DNA of 64,000 bases from an uncultured Flavobacteriaceae bacterium (GTDB lineage: Bacteria > Bacteroidota > Bacteroidia > Flavobacteriales > Flavobacteriaceae), in the NCBI GenBank assembly GCA_943787295.1, contig CALSLW010000002.1, positions 524,189 to 588,188 of the forward strand. Direction: 5' to 3'. This document shows positions 55,038 through 62,357 of this stretch, piece after piece. How positions within the stretch are numbered: the first letter of the stretch is position 1; every line of letters begins with the position of its first letter. The notes below the pieces were generated by a model. The model had not been told where the DNA came from. It saw nothing but the letters and a program-made list of their open reading frames with translations, and did not search any database. The position numbers and the translations under genes were made by a program.

Positions 55038-56357
55038 ATGGATCCAATTGTCATTAAAGGCATTCAACTTTTATTAAGTTTATCAATTTTAGTCGTTTTA
55101 CACGAGCTAGGTCACTTTATACCCGCGAAATTATTCAAAACCAAAGTGGAAAAATTCTACCTCTTTTTTGATGTAAACTTTGCGCTTTTCAAAAAGAAAA
55201 TTGGCGAAACAGAATACGGCATCGGGTGGTTACCCCTGGGCGGATATGTCAAAATCGCTGGGATGATCGACGAGAGTATGGATACCGATCAGATGAAGCA
55301 GCCGGCACAACCCTGGGAGTTTCGCTCAAAACCCGCCTGGCAAAGATTAATCATCATGTTAGGGGGAGTAACCGTGAACATCGTCCTTGGATTTCTAATT
55401 TATATGATGATTCTTTTTGTTTGGGGAAAAGAAACCCTACCGACGGAAGATGTCACAAAAGGCTTTAGTGTTTCTGCTATCGCAGAAGAAATAGGTTTTC
55501 AAGATGGCGACCAAATTTTAAGTGTTGACGGAGAACCCCTTGAATATGTGATGGACGTGAACCGTCATTTATTTTTAAGAAGTCCAAAGACCGTAGAAGT
55601 TCGCCATGCAAATGGGTTAAAAGAAAGTATCGCTATTCCAGAAGACTTTGGCACGACCATGTTTGAAGCTGGCGAAATGTTTCCACTTAATCCCATTGCT
55701 AGCATTTATGTTGACAGCCTTTACCCGGGAAACCCCGCCGAAAAAGCTGGGATTCAAATAGGAGATATTTTGGTCTCCTTTGACGGTAAAGCCATCAACG
55801 GAAAGGGAGACCTTAGAAGCGAAGATTTAAAAGCACAAGACAGCGTTGTTTTCAATATCATTCGAGAAGATGAAGCAAAAACAATTACTGTTTACCCTAC
55901 TGAAGAAGCGGTCTTAGGTTTTATGGTTAGAGAACAATTTGATTTTAGCACCACCCATGTTGATCTAGATTTAGATCAAAGTATTGTTGAAGGCTTTGAC
56001 TATGGTTACTGGACCTTGCATGATTATGTCGTCCAGTTTAAATATATTTTTACGAAAAAAGGCGCTACACAAGTAGGTGGTTTTGGGGCGATAGGAAATC
56101 TTTTCCCTTCACAATGGGACTGGCAAGGCTTCTGGAGTAGTACTGCTTTAATCTCGATTATTCTAGCCTTTATGAATGTATTGCCCATCCCAGCTTTAGA
56201 CGGGGGACACGTGATGTTTTTATTATACGAGATGATTAGTGGACGAAAACCCAACGATAAGTTTATGGAATATGCCCAAATGTTTGGCTTTTTCTTGCTC
56301 TTAGCCTTGGTATTATTTGCGAATGGAAATGATTTATACCGGTGGTTGTTTGCTTAA
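55038..56357 (+). CDS. rseP: Site-2 protease RseP (M50 RIP metalloprotease)
   Basis: 439 residues. Zinc motif HELGH at 22-26 in the first membrane helix and the later LPIPALDGGHVMF motif with the third ligand. Two PDZ-like regions (GFQDGDQILSVDGEPLEY and AEKAGIQIGDILVSFDGKAI) lie in the periplasmic loop. Cleaves anti-sigma factors and leftover signal peptides inside the membrane. No dxr gene is adjacent here, unlike in many genomes. Confidence 0.95.
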   Translation: MDPIVIKGIQLLLSLSILVVLHELGHFIPAKLFKTKVEKFYLFFDVNFALFKKKIGETEYGIGWLPLGGYVKIAGMIDESMDTDQMKQPAQPWEFRSKPAWQRLIIMLGGVTVNIVLGFLIYMMILFVWGKETLPTEDVTKGFSVSAIAEEIGFQDGDQILSVDGEPLEYVMDVNRHLFLRSPKTVEVRHANGLKESIAIPEDFGTTMFEAGEMFPLNPIASIYVDSLYPGNPAEKAGIQIGDILVSFDGKAINGKGDLRSEDLKAQDSVVFNIIREDEAKTITVYPTEEAVLGFMVREQFDFSTTHVDLDLDQSIVEGFDYGYWTLHDYVVQFKYIFTKKGATQVGGFGAIGNLFPSQWDWQGFWSSTALISIILAFMNVLPIPALDGGHVMFLLYEMISGRKPNDKFMEYAQMFGFFLLLALVLFANGNDLYRWLFA

Positions 56358-56381
56358 TTAGAACGATTTTTCCATAAATCT

Positions 56382-56412
56382 TTGAGCCTCCCATCACTCT
56401 TTTTTATATTTG
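56382..56412 (+). promoter_or_regulatory. Bacteroidetes-type promoter of the 56442 gene
   Basis: TTG at 56382-56384, 20 bases, then TATATTTG at 56405-56412: the ideal -33/-7 spacing. It ends 29 bases before the ATG. Confidence 0.65.
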
Positions 56413-56441
56413 ACTAACAAGACATTATTAAATTAACTAAC

Positions 56442-56879
56442 ATGAAAAAATTACTCTTGCTTTCGATTGCCCTTTTTAGCTTAGGCCTAAGTGCTCAAGA
56501 TAAAAAAATTACGATACCTGATTTAAAAGCCCAGTTTGATTTACTCAACGAAAATGAAGCAGGAGAAATAGATCCGATCAATGATAAAGAAATCAATAAA
56601 AAAGTGAAATTTTTTATTGAAGAAAAATTCCTCAATGTTGAGTATACAAGAAATATCATTTGGGATAGCTATGAGACCTTTTTAAGCCCGTTTGATCGTT
56701 ATCACTACCACACTTATATCGTACAGGTAAAAGTCGAAGATGTCGATCGTCTTAAATACATAGAAGTTAAGTATAACCCAAATACAGATGCTATTGAAAG
56801 TAACTTCGAATGGAATGCCGATATCGAAGATTTTGAAGAAGCTAAGGTCGAAAAAGAGGCCGCAGCAATTAATGCTTAA
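56442..56879 (+). CDS. Secreted protein of unknown function
   Basis: 145 residues. Clear signal peptide (MKKLLLLSIALFSLGLSAQ) and a very acidic mature part, with two beta-type stretches (YHYHTYIVQVKVEDVDRLK, YIEVKYNPNTDAIESNFEW). I do not recognise a family. It has its own good promoter and precedes tRNA-Asn by 62 bases, making it the last gene of the conserved chromosomal part before the island. Confidence 0.75.
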   Translation: MKKLLLLSIALFSLGLSAQDKKITIPDLKAQFDLLNENEAGEIDPINDKEINKKVKFFIEEKFLNVEYTRNIIWDSYETFLSPFDRYHYHTYIVQVKVEDVDRLKYIEVKYNPNTDAIESNFEWNADIEDFEEAKVEKEAAAINA

Positions 56880-56896
56880 AATAAATCAATAGGAAT

Positions 56897-56926
56897 TTGG
56901 GGGGAAAAGATTTTCAATTATCTTTG
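56897..56926 (+). promoter_or_regulatory. Bacteroidetes-type promoter of tRNA-Asn
   Basis: TTG at 56897-56899, 19 bases, then TATCTTTG at 56919-56926, 15 bases before the tRNA 5' end. An ideal match and the best promoter in the window. Confidence 0.7.
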
Positions 56927-56941
56927 CCAACCAATTAACCA

Positions 56942-57015
56942 TCCTCCTTAGCTCAGTTGGTTAGAGCATCTGACTGTTAATCAGAGGGTCCTTGGTTCGA
57001 GCCCAAGAGGAGGAG
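56942..57015 (+). tRNA. tRNA-Asn (GTT)
   Basis: Full cloverleaf in 74 bases: acceptor stem TCCTCCT/AGGAGGA, D arm GCTC/GAGC, anticodon stem TCTGA/TCAGA with loop CTGTTAA and anticodon GTT at 56976-56978, T arm CTTGG/CCAAG with TTCGAGC loop, discriminator G. CCA is not encoded. The sequence to its right changes to island-type content, so it is probably an integration site; no second copy of its 3' end is visible in the window. Confidence 0.97.
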
Positions 57016-57036
57016 CTAGCGCAACCGCTACACTAC

Positions 57037-57110
57037 ATTAACTAAATTAAGCCCTTCAAGTAATTGAGGGGTTTTTTCTTACAATCAAGTTTATCACAAA
57101 TTTAGTTAAT
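57037..57110. repeat. 12-bp inverted arms flanking the tRNA terminator
   Basis: ATTAACTAAATT (57037-57048) and its exact reverse complement (57099-57110) enclose 50 bases including the terminator. They could be arm-type integrase sites or an alternative long hairpin. Confidence 0.45.
57052..57077 (+). terminator. Terminator downstream of tRNA-Asn
   Basis: Stem CCCTTCAA/TTGAGGGG (8 pairs, one wobble), loop GTAA, followed by TTTTTT. Confidence 0.75.
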
Positions 57111-57143
57111 TTTTTGGCAACTATTTGGCACTCTTTCTAAAAC

Positions 57144-57167
57144 ATAACAAAGTAAGCGAAATGTTAT
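57144..57167. promoter_or_regulatory. Dyad element copy 1 (ATAACA-N12-TGTTAT)
   Basis: ATAACA and TGTTAT arms with 12 bases between, extended on the right to AAATGTTATTGTAT. Identical in spacing and flanks to the copy at 57435. Probable operator or recombinase site. Confidence 0.5.
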
Positions 57168-57274
57168 TGTATATATGGATAGTGTGCTACTCCGTATAAT
57201 GCCACCAAACTTCTGTCAAAAAGGTAAGGCAGTTGGTTCAGGTAAACCTAGCCGTAAGAATTGCATTGGAATCC

Positions 57275-57342
57275 TTTAAACGTTTCGCATACGCCCATCC
57301 AATATTCAACTTACCGCATCATCTCATTTGTTTAAACGTTTC
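57275..57342. repeat. Two copies of TTTAAACGTTTC
   Basis: Exact 12-bp direct repeats at 57275-57286 and 57331-57342, start-to-start 56 bases. Each contains the palindrome AAACGTTT. Iteron-like, but only two copies. Confidence 0.45.
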
Positions 57343-57434
57343 TGGGGGGCGAGTACTTGTATAATTATACTTACTCGGATGAATAAGTTGTTTAAGTGCG
57401 GTGCTTTGCACCTTATTACAAACCTCATCAATAA

Positions 57435-57458
57435 ATAACAAATACAGTAAAATGTTAT
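57435..57458. promoter_or_regulatory. Dyad element copy 2 (ATAACA-N12-TGTTAT) upstream of the RHH operon
   Basis: Same arms and spacing as copy 1, 32 bases before the ATG of the first ribbon-helix-helix-like gene. Such proteins usually bind inverted repeats in their own promoters, so autoregulation is a reasonable inference. Confidence 0.5.
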
Positions 57459-57490
57459 TGTATTAATAGAACATTATAAATAAATACACG

Positions 57491-57658
57491 ATGAAAGACG
57501 TAAATAGAACAAAACACATCCAAATTAGACTCACAGAGGCAGAAGTAAAAAAGTACAAAGAAGTATCAGCGTCTAATGGTTTAACAGTATCAGGTTTTGC
57601 TAGATACAGTATGGCTAGAGCAAGTGCTATTCTTCGAGAGATAAAAAAAGAAATGTAA
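57491..57658 (+). CDS. Small ribbon-helix-helix-like protein (mobilisation/relaxosome or antitoxin type)
   Basis: 55 residues: RTKHIQIRLTEAEVKKYKEV then GLTVSGFARYSMARA. A short basic strand (HIQIRLT) followed by two helices is the ribbon-helix-helix pattern of MobC-like relaxosome proteins and plasmid regulators. Too short for a confident family call. Its stop overlaps the next ATG (TAATG). No relaxase gene is visible in the window. Confidence 0.6.
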   Translation: MKDVNRTKHIQIRLTEAEVKKYKEVSASNGLTVSGFARYSMARASAILREIKKEM

Positions 57659-57780
57659 TGGAAAAGATAACATTGAGAATATCGAAGAAGTTAAAACAAG
57701 AACTGATTCAAATTGCACATCAAAAAGGGATGGTTTTGAATGAGTACCTCAACATACTTTTAGTTAATAAAATACTCTAA
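57658..57780 (+). CDS. Tiny ribbon-helix-helix-like protein
   Basis: 40 residues: a strand MEKITLRISKKL, a helix KQELIQIAHQKG and a second helix LNEYLNILLVNKIL. This is the Arc/MetJ-type layout with the strand-helix-helix order. Translationally coupled to the 57491 gene, making a pair of small DNA-binding-type proteins that may form a heterodimer or two homodimers on the upstream dyads. Confidence 0.55.
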   Translation: MEKITLRISKKLKQELIQIAHQKGMVLNEYLNILLVNKIL

Positions 57781-57785
57781 AATAT

Positions 57786-58007
57786 ATGCCAAGACCTAAA
57801 GGCTCTCCCAACAAAGTTACATCAGAAGTAAGAAGTAAACTACAATACTTATTAGACGATTTAATAGACTCTTTAGACTTAAATGAGTTAGACGCTAATC
57901 AAAGGATTAAGATGCTTCAAATAGTCCTACAATACACTTTACCTAAACTAAGAAGTAATGAAACGTCAGAGAAACCTTATGAGGATTTACCGCTGTTTAT
58001 TGATTAA
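57786..58007 (+). CDS. Phage-type small protein, unknown function
   Basis: 73 residues, 5 bases after the previous gene. The N-terminus MPRPKGSPNKVTSEVR has the GSPNK-type basic lead seen on phage and mobile-element proteins (DUF5681-like and small terminase-like), followed by two helices rich in Leu/Asp/Asn (DDLIDSLDLNELDANQRIK). No phage structural genes are nearby. Part of the same three-gene unit. Confidence 0.55.
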   Translation: MPRPKGSPNKVTSEVRSKLQYLLDDLIDSLDLNELDANQRIKMLQIVLQYTLPKLRSNETSEKPYEDLPLFID

Positions 58008-58056
58008 TAAAAAGATAAAAAATTGTTCAGTATATTTACACTAATAACCTATACAG

Positions 58057-59992
58057 ATGAAAAAGTTAATCCTTTGTATTTTCTTGATTCTATTGGCTTG
58101 TTCGAAAGACAGCCCTACTCCTGATACACCACACGGTAACATATACTTTATCTGTTTCAGCTTCTGATGGAGGAAATGTAGACCCTTCTAGTGGAACACA
58201 CAACGAAAATTCTACTGTTGTAGTAACAGCTACTCCTTCAACTGGATTTGAATTTACTGGTTGGTCAGGAGATGCGTCTGGCACAGATAATCCACTAACC
58301 GTTACAATGACGGGAAACAAAACGATTACGGCTACTTTTAGCAGAATACAATACACCCTTAATGTTGGTGTGGTTGGTCAGGGTTCTGTATCACAAGAGA
58401 TTACTAGTGCAGCAAAAACAGAAGAAGTATAATTCAGGAGATGTTGTTCGCTTGACTGCTACACCAGATACTGGATGGGTATTTAACAGCTGGTCGGGTT
58501 CATCTACCCAAACTACAAATGAAATTGATGTTGCTATTGATGGAACAAAATCTGTTACTGCAACTTTTGAAGAGCAGATAAGCAATGTTTTACAGGATGG
58601 TGTTTTTCTGGGAGTAGGGAAATGGAAGATTAGAAAGAATATCTACGAAGATCTGAAAAACAATGCTGATGTAGCGTTTCTGAAATTATATTTAGAACAG
58701 ATGGTTCGTTTACAATCGTTACAGGAACAACAACAGTTACAGGACAATTTAACGTAGACTCAAATACTACAATAAGCCTTACTCAATCACAATCTCCTTT
58801 TGGAACTATAACAAACCTTGTTCTACCAATGGCTTTATTAGCTTCTCTATTGAGTTAACAAGTGGTTGTTCAGAAAATGCAGACGGAGATAAGGACGAAA
58901 CCTACGATGAGGCTACTGACCCTAATACACCAAAGATATACTTTGAAAACAATATCTGTAAATGCCCAAATGCAGCGGTTGGCGATACAGCTGTTATTGA
59001 TGGAGTAACTTATACAGCGGTTGACAATACAACGATTAGAACAGAAATTGCTGCGAATAATGTTAACCTGTGTACTTCATTGGTGACTGATATGAATAGG
59101 TTGTTTGAGAGTAATGCTACTTTCAATTCTGATATTAGTTTTTGGGATACATCGAATGTAACAGATATGTGGGGAATGTTTTGGGGTGCATCTTCATTCA
59201 ATCAAGACATAGGTAATTGGGATACTTCTAAAGTTGTCTGATATGAGGAATATGTTTGATGGGGCATCATCATTCAATCAAAATATAGGAAACTGGAATA
59301 CTGCTGCAGTTACTGATATGAATACAATGTTTGGTTATGCCACTTCATTTAATCAAGATATTGGGAATTGGAATACTTCAAATGTGACTAATATGCCGAT
59401 ATGTTTAAGGAGGCATCTTCATTCAATCAAGACATTGGGAGCTGGGATACTTCAAGTGTACATATGTATGGAATGTTTTAGAGCATAGCATTTAATCGGG
59501 ATATAGGTCTTGGATACTTCAAATGTTACTGATATGTCGAAATGTTTTTAATGCTATAGCATTTAATCAAAATCTTAACAAGCTGGTGTGTTACTAATAT
59601 TACATCTGAACCTAGTTCTTTTGCAAATACTTCAGCCTTAACAAACGCTAACAAACCATCTGGGGAACTTGTCCAAATTACAATATAAACGTCACAGCAT
59701 CTTCTAATTCTGATTATACCCTAGCAGGTTCTGACAGAAATGGAGCAGTTTCAGGAAACGACCCTTCAATAACTATTAATGTAGGAGACGAGGTTAACTT
59801 TATTGTAAATGCTGCTAGTCATCCATTCTATATTAAAACAGTTCAAGGGACAGGAACAGATAATCAAGTTTCAATGTAACTAATAATGGAGCTACAAGTG
59901 GAGTAGTAAATTGGACACCTACAGCTGCAGGAACGTATTACTACCAATGTTCAGTTCACGATGGTATGTATGGAACAATTACAGTTCAATAA
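58057..59992 (+). pseudogene. Surface lipoprotein: InlB-type B repeats, BspA (DUF285) repeats and a C-terminal cupredoxin; many frameshifts
   Basis: Lipoprotein signal LCIFLILLACSKDSP, then two divergent InlB B-repeats (TPSTGFEFTGWSGDASG; TPDTGWVFNSWSG), a middle part with DGSFTIVTGTTTVTGQF, a linker with ENNICKCPNAAVGD, and at least four BspA units ([50 protein letters not shown]). The end is plastocyanin-like: ITINVGDEVNFIV, SHPFYIKT and YYYQCSVHDGMYG provide the His-Cys-His-Met of a type 1 copper site. At least seven shifts separate these pieces. As a whole it would be about 640 residues. The stop lies inside repeat copy R1. Confidence 0.75.
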
Positions 59993-60024
59993 TAGGCATA
60001 TCATCTTCATTAAGTTCAGGAAGT
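59988..60024 (-). repeat. Tail remnant R1
   Basis: AATAATAGGCATATCATC and onward is homologous to R2 and R3. On the minus strand it reads LPELNEDDMPII. It is truncated at its right end and overlaps the stop of the upstream lipoprotein gene. Confidence 0.5.
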
Positions 60025-60043
60025 AATTTTTATATTAGTATTA

Positions 60044-60054
60044 TTAACCATTAA
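60044..60054 (+). promoter_or_regulatory. Shared leader motif TTAACCATTAA (copy 1)
   Basis: Lies 9 bases before the ATG of the 60064 gene, preceded by TATTAGTATTA. The same motif is at equal distance from three other starts in the island. Confidence 0.5.
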
Positions 60055-60063
60055 TCAGTAAAA

Positions 60064-60345
60064 ATGAAAGATATACTTGTTGTTGCAAAACTTAAAGAAG
60101 GTAAGTTTGAGAAATTTATGGGCTTTATGAAGTCTGAAGAGGGAATGAATGAAAGAAGAAAAATTGCAGACTTAACAAAAACTTTAGGCACAGTTTCCCC
60201 AGATAAAAGTGCGGTGATGTTTAAGATTGCTGTTCACAATGAAGGTGGCTTACATTCATTTTTGGATGGTTCAAATCCTGTATCAAAACCAATTTTTGGT
60301 GAGGTTATGGAAAGCTATGAGATTTTTGAGTTAAATAAAGTTTAA
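60064..60345 (+). CDS. Small protein, probably dimeric alpha-beta barrel fold (DUF3764-like)
   Basis: 93 residues, no signal peptide. Pattern ILVVAKLKEGKFEKFMGFMKSE, a helix, then TVSPDKSAVMFKIAVHNEG, a helix with FLDGSNPVSKPIF and a last strand SYEIFELN resembles ferredoxin-like dimeric alpha-beta barrel proteins (DUF3764 or antibiotic-biosynthesis-monooxygenase type). No catalytic residues can be named. Flanked on both sides by tail remnants R1 and R2. Confidence 0.65.
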   Translation: MKDILVVAKLKEGKFEKFMGFMKSEEGMNERRKIADLTKTLGTVSPDKSAVMFKIAVHNEGGLHSFLDGSNPVSKPIFGEVMESYEIFELNKV

Positions 60346-60352
60346 TCTTACT

Positions 60353-60424
60353 TCAAATCACAGGCACATCCTTATCACTTAGTTTAGGCACTTCTAAGGC
60401 TCTTAAATAGGTTAGGCTTACTTT
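60353..60424 (-). repeat. Tail remnant R2 (possible recombinase C-terminus)
   Basis: On the minus strand it reads SSIKVSLTYLRALEVPK then LSDKDVPVI and a stop at 60353-60355, with the frame open about 60 bases further upstream. SSIKxxLTYLRAL looks like the end of a tyrosine recombinase (helix with catalytic Tyr). Homologous to R1 and R3. Confidence 0.5.
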
Positions 60425-60540
60425 GATAGAAGAGTTTGCATATTTGTTGCAGTTATTCTTTGAAATCAATCTTTTTGTGTCTTGCTAAATTATTAGCATA
60501 TCCATTAGAAGGAATTTGGATTGTATCCTTTGGGGTAAAA

Positions 60541-60563
60541 GAAAAACCCTCCGCACGGGAGGG
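60541..60563 (-). terminator. Terminator of the 60590 lipoprotein gene
   Basis: CCCTCC-4-GGGAGG stem followed on the minus strand by TTTTTC, 27 bases past the stop. Its stem is the same as the hairpin at 61155. Confidence 0.75.
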
Positions 60564-60589
60564 TGTATTTAGTTATTTTAAAAATATTT

Positions 60590-61102
60590 TTATTCATCAG
60601 ATAGTGACATCATTTTATTGATAAAGCCAGAAACATCCATGTACTCATCTACCTCAATAATTTTATTATTATCATTAAACTTAAAAACCTCATATGCTTT
60701 TAGGCTATCCATAGGGTTATCTTTAAGTTCGGCTGTCCAATTGGCATAAATTCGAACACCTCCATCTGGTATAAAATTAGAGTCAACCGTAGGATAAAAA
60801 TCTCTATCATTAGCTTTTATATTATCTAACATTTGCATAAAGCCATTATAGTTTTCAAGAATTTCGTCTTTATTCCATTCTTTTCCTCCATAAGCTGGGG
60901 GATTAAATTTTGCTTCTTCAGCAAAAAAAGATGCTGCAGTGTCTAAATCTTCATTTTCTAAAGAATCAAATAGTGCATGGACAACTTTAGCATTTTGACT
61001 ATAAATAGCCATTGATGCTTCCATTTGCGATTGTTCTTGAGTTTTTTGATTACATGAAAACAGTAATCCGATAAGTGCTGATTGCAACAATAGTTTTTTC
61101 AT
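60590..61102 (-). CDS. NTF2/SnoaL-like lipoprotein
   Basis: 170 residues from the ATG at 61102 (MKKLLLQSALIGLLFSCNQK, a lipoprotein signal with Cys17). The open frame extends to 61171 but that part is hydrophobic nonsense upstream of the leader motif. Mature part: AKVVHALFDSLENEDLDTAA, FNPPAYGG, RIYANWTAELKD and KIIEVDEYMDVSGF fit an NTF2-like (SnoaL/DUF4440) cone fold that binds small hydrophobic ligands. Between strong hairpins, so a one-gene transcript. Confidence 0.72.
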   Translation of the reverse strand: MKKLLLQSALIGLLFSCNQKTQEQSQMEASMAIYSQNAKVVHALFDSLENEDLDTAASFFAEEAKFNPPAYGGKEWNKDEILENYNGFMQMLDNIKANDRDFYPTVDSNFIPDGGVRIYANWTAELKDNPMDSLKAYEVFKFNDNNKIIEVDEYMDVSGFINKMMSLSDE

Positions 61103-61113
61103 TTTAAATTGAT

Positions 61114-61123
61114 TTATGGTTAA
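61114..61123 (-). promoter_or_regulatory. Shared leader motif TTAACCATAA (copy 2)
   Basis: Minus strand, 11 bases before the ATG at 61102, within ATATTATTAACCATAAATC, the same leader as the gene at 61197-62060. Confidence 0.55.
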
Positions 61124-61154
61124 TAATATCCTTAAAATACAAAGAAATAGTAAA

Positions 61155-61181
61155 AAGAAAAAACCCTCCACTTGGGAGGGC
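61155..61181 (-). terminator. Terminator of the 61197 lipoprotein gene
   Basis: CCCTCC-5-GGAGGG stem followed on the minus strand by TTTTTTC, 16 bases past the stop. With the adjacent leader it forms a terminator-promoter block found again upstream of the next gene. Confidence 0.8.
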
Positions 61182-61196
61182 TAAGCAAATTTAATA

Positions 61197-62060
61197 TTAG
61201 TTTATCCATCCACCTATTTGAGGTCTCAATTCTGCTCCATAAGCTTTTGCTTTTGCTTTTAAATCATCAGAGGCATCTCCTGCTATAATGACTTTACTAA
61301 GGGTGAATAGTGTCATAAACTCTTTAGCATAGTCGCTTTGTTCAAAATTGTTCAAGTGATGAACAAAATCAGCTGAAGTATAATACTTCTCTACTAAATT
61401 AACTTTATTTCCATCTGATGAAATAAAATATCCGAAGTCATAAGTTCCAGGTTCTGTTTCTCTAACAAATTTGCTAAAACGAACCATGAATTCTTCCACA
61501 TCAACAGGAGTAAAGCCTCTATTTACCTTCAATTCGGCTAAACCTAAGACTCTCTGTGATGTTTTATTGGCCGCCTCTGCAGCTTTAACTTCCCGGTCCA
61601 ATAAACTGGGGTCAAAAAAATGATAGGCCGCTACGATTTTCCCATCTTCAAATCTAAAACCATGATGTACGGGTATTTTCACGCTATCTCCTGTATATTT
61701 TCCCTTACCCGTCCATTGGAACCAGGTCATGGACCAAATACTTCCATTGTTATATTTTGCTGAGGTAAGATTAATCCCTTCCGTATCGTTATTGATATCA
61801 TCAAATAATAGATGATGCCCTTGAACTGCAGAGACCCATTCTTCTTTACTTACTTTTCCACTATTGAAAAAAAACTCATCAGAATCATCTGAAATCATAT
61901 CTGCAATTTCATCAAATTTTCCTTCAACATATTTATTCATTAATTCTCTGGTCATTTGGACTTCTATGCTATTTTCGTCTAGAGTACCGCTTAAATCTCC
62001 CGTTGGAGTTTGATTACAACTGATAAAAACGCCTAGTCCTAATAATAATAACTTCTTCAT
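61197..62060 (-). CDS. Lipoprotein with NTF2-like and alpha-beta-barrel (monooxygenase-like) domains
   Basis: 287 residues. Lipoprotein signal LLLLGLGVFISCNQT. Residues about 30-150 are NTF2/SnoaL-like (MTRELMNKYVEGKFDEIADM, WFQWTGKGKYTGDS, FEDGKIVAAYHFFDP). Residues about 165-285 resemble a dimeric alpha-beta barrel of the antibiotic-biosynthesis-monooxygenase type (VNLVEKYYTSADFVHHLNNF, KVIIAGDASDDLKAKAKAYG). The fusion of the two small-ligand folds is unusual. The N-terminal half is paralogous in type to the 60590 protein. Confidence 0.72.
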   Translation of the reverse strand: MKKLLLLGLGVFISCNQTPTGDLSGTLDENSIEVQMTRELMNKYVEGKFDEIADMISDDSDEFFFNSGKVSKEEWVSAVQGHHLLFDDINNDTEGINLTSAKYNNGSIWSMTWFQWTGKGKYTGDSVKIPVHHGFRFEDGKIVAAYHFFDPSLLDREVKAAEAANKTSQRVLGLAELKVNRGFTPVDVEEFMVRFSKFVRETEPGTYDFGYFISSDGNKVNLVEKYYTSADFVHHLNNFEQSDYAKEFMTLFTLSKVIIAGDASDDLKAKAKAYGAELRPQIGGWIN

Positions 62061-62070
62061 TTTAATTGAT

Positions 62071-62080
62071 TTATGGTTAA
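62071..62080 (-). promoter_or_regulatory. Shared leader motif TTAACCATAA (copy 3)
   Basis: Minus strand, 10 bases before the ATG at 62060; identical context to copy 2. Confidence 0.55.
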
Positions 62081-62118
62081 TAATATCTCTAAATTATAAA
62101 GAATTAGTGAAAAAGAAA

Positions 62119-62140
62119 AACTATCAACTTGGGAGGGCTT
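62119..62140 (-). repeat. Degenerate terminator copy
   Basis: The loop side ACTTGGGAGGGCT is kept from the hairpin at 61155, but the other arm has changed to CTATCA, so the stem no longer pairs. It marks a third terminator-promoter block whose own gene is missing. Confidence 0.5.
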
Positions 62141-62176
62141 GTCTCAAGATTAGATTATTTTGATTAATGGAAACAA

Positions 62177-62247
62177 AATAATAGGCACATCCTCTTCTTT
62201 GAGTTCAGGAACTTCCATTCCTCATAAATAGGTTAGACTTATTTTTT
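62177..62247 (-). repeat. Tail remnant R3 (possible recombinase C-terminus)
   Basis: Minus strand reads SSKKISLTYL, a TGA, then GMEVPELKEEDVPII. Aligns with R2 over its whole length and with R1 over its end; several differences fall in third codon positions. Confidence 0.5.
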
Positions 62248-62357
62248 TAGAGGATAACTTTTCTAAGTCCAATCTCTTAGAGTTGAGAAAGTGAGACAAA
62301 ATCTTAAGCGCACCTATACTAAATACTATCAGGGATTAATTTGTATATTAATGCTTG

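Larger units (their letters stand above)
57016..57490 (+). other. Dyad- and repeat-rich non-coding entry segment of the island
   Basis: About 475 bases without a convincing gene (a 34-codon frame at 57175-57279 encodes a basic peptide of unknown value). It contains the tRNA terminator, a pair of 12-bp inverted arms, two TTTGGCA copies at about 57113 and 57124, two copies of the dyad ATAACA-N12-TGTTAT, two copies of TTTAAACGTTTC, an AT-rich palindrome GTATAATTATAC (57359-57370) inside a CGAGT/ACTCG stem, and a hairpin GGTGC-TTT-GCACC (57400-57412). This density suits control DNA or a structured RNA of a mobile element; nothing more specific can be claimed. Confidence 0.6.

Noticed and set aside
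57175-57279. 34-codon basic peptide ORF downstream of dyad copy 1
   Set aside because: Too short and without family resemblance; left as part of the non-coding region although expression is possible.
57786-58007. Prophage, from the phage-type small protein
   Set aside because: No capsid, tail, terminase large subunit or lysis genes are in the window; only a mobile-element remnant can be supported.
60363-60420. GTTAGGC and GTTAGAC in R2 and R3 as integron attC core sites
   Set aside because: The matching RYYYAAC core is not found at a suitable distance and no foldable attC or intI gene is seen; the minus-strand coding explanation fits better.
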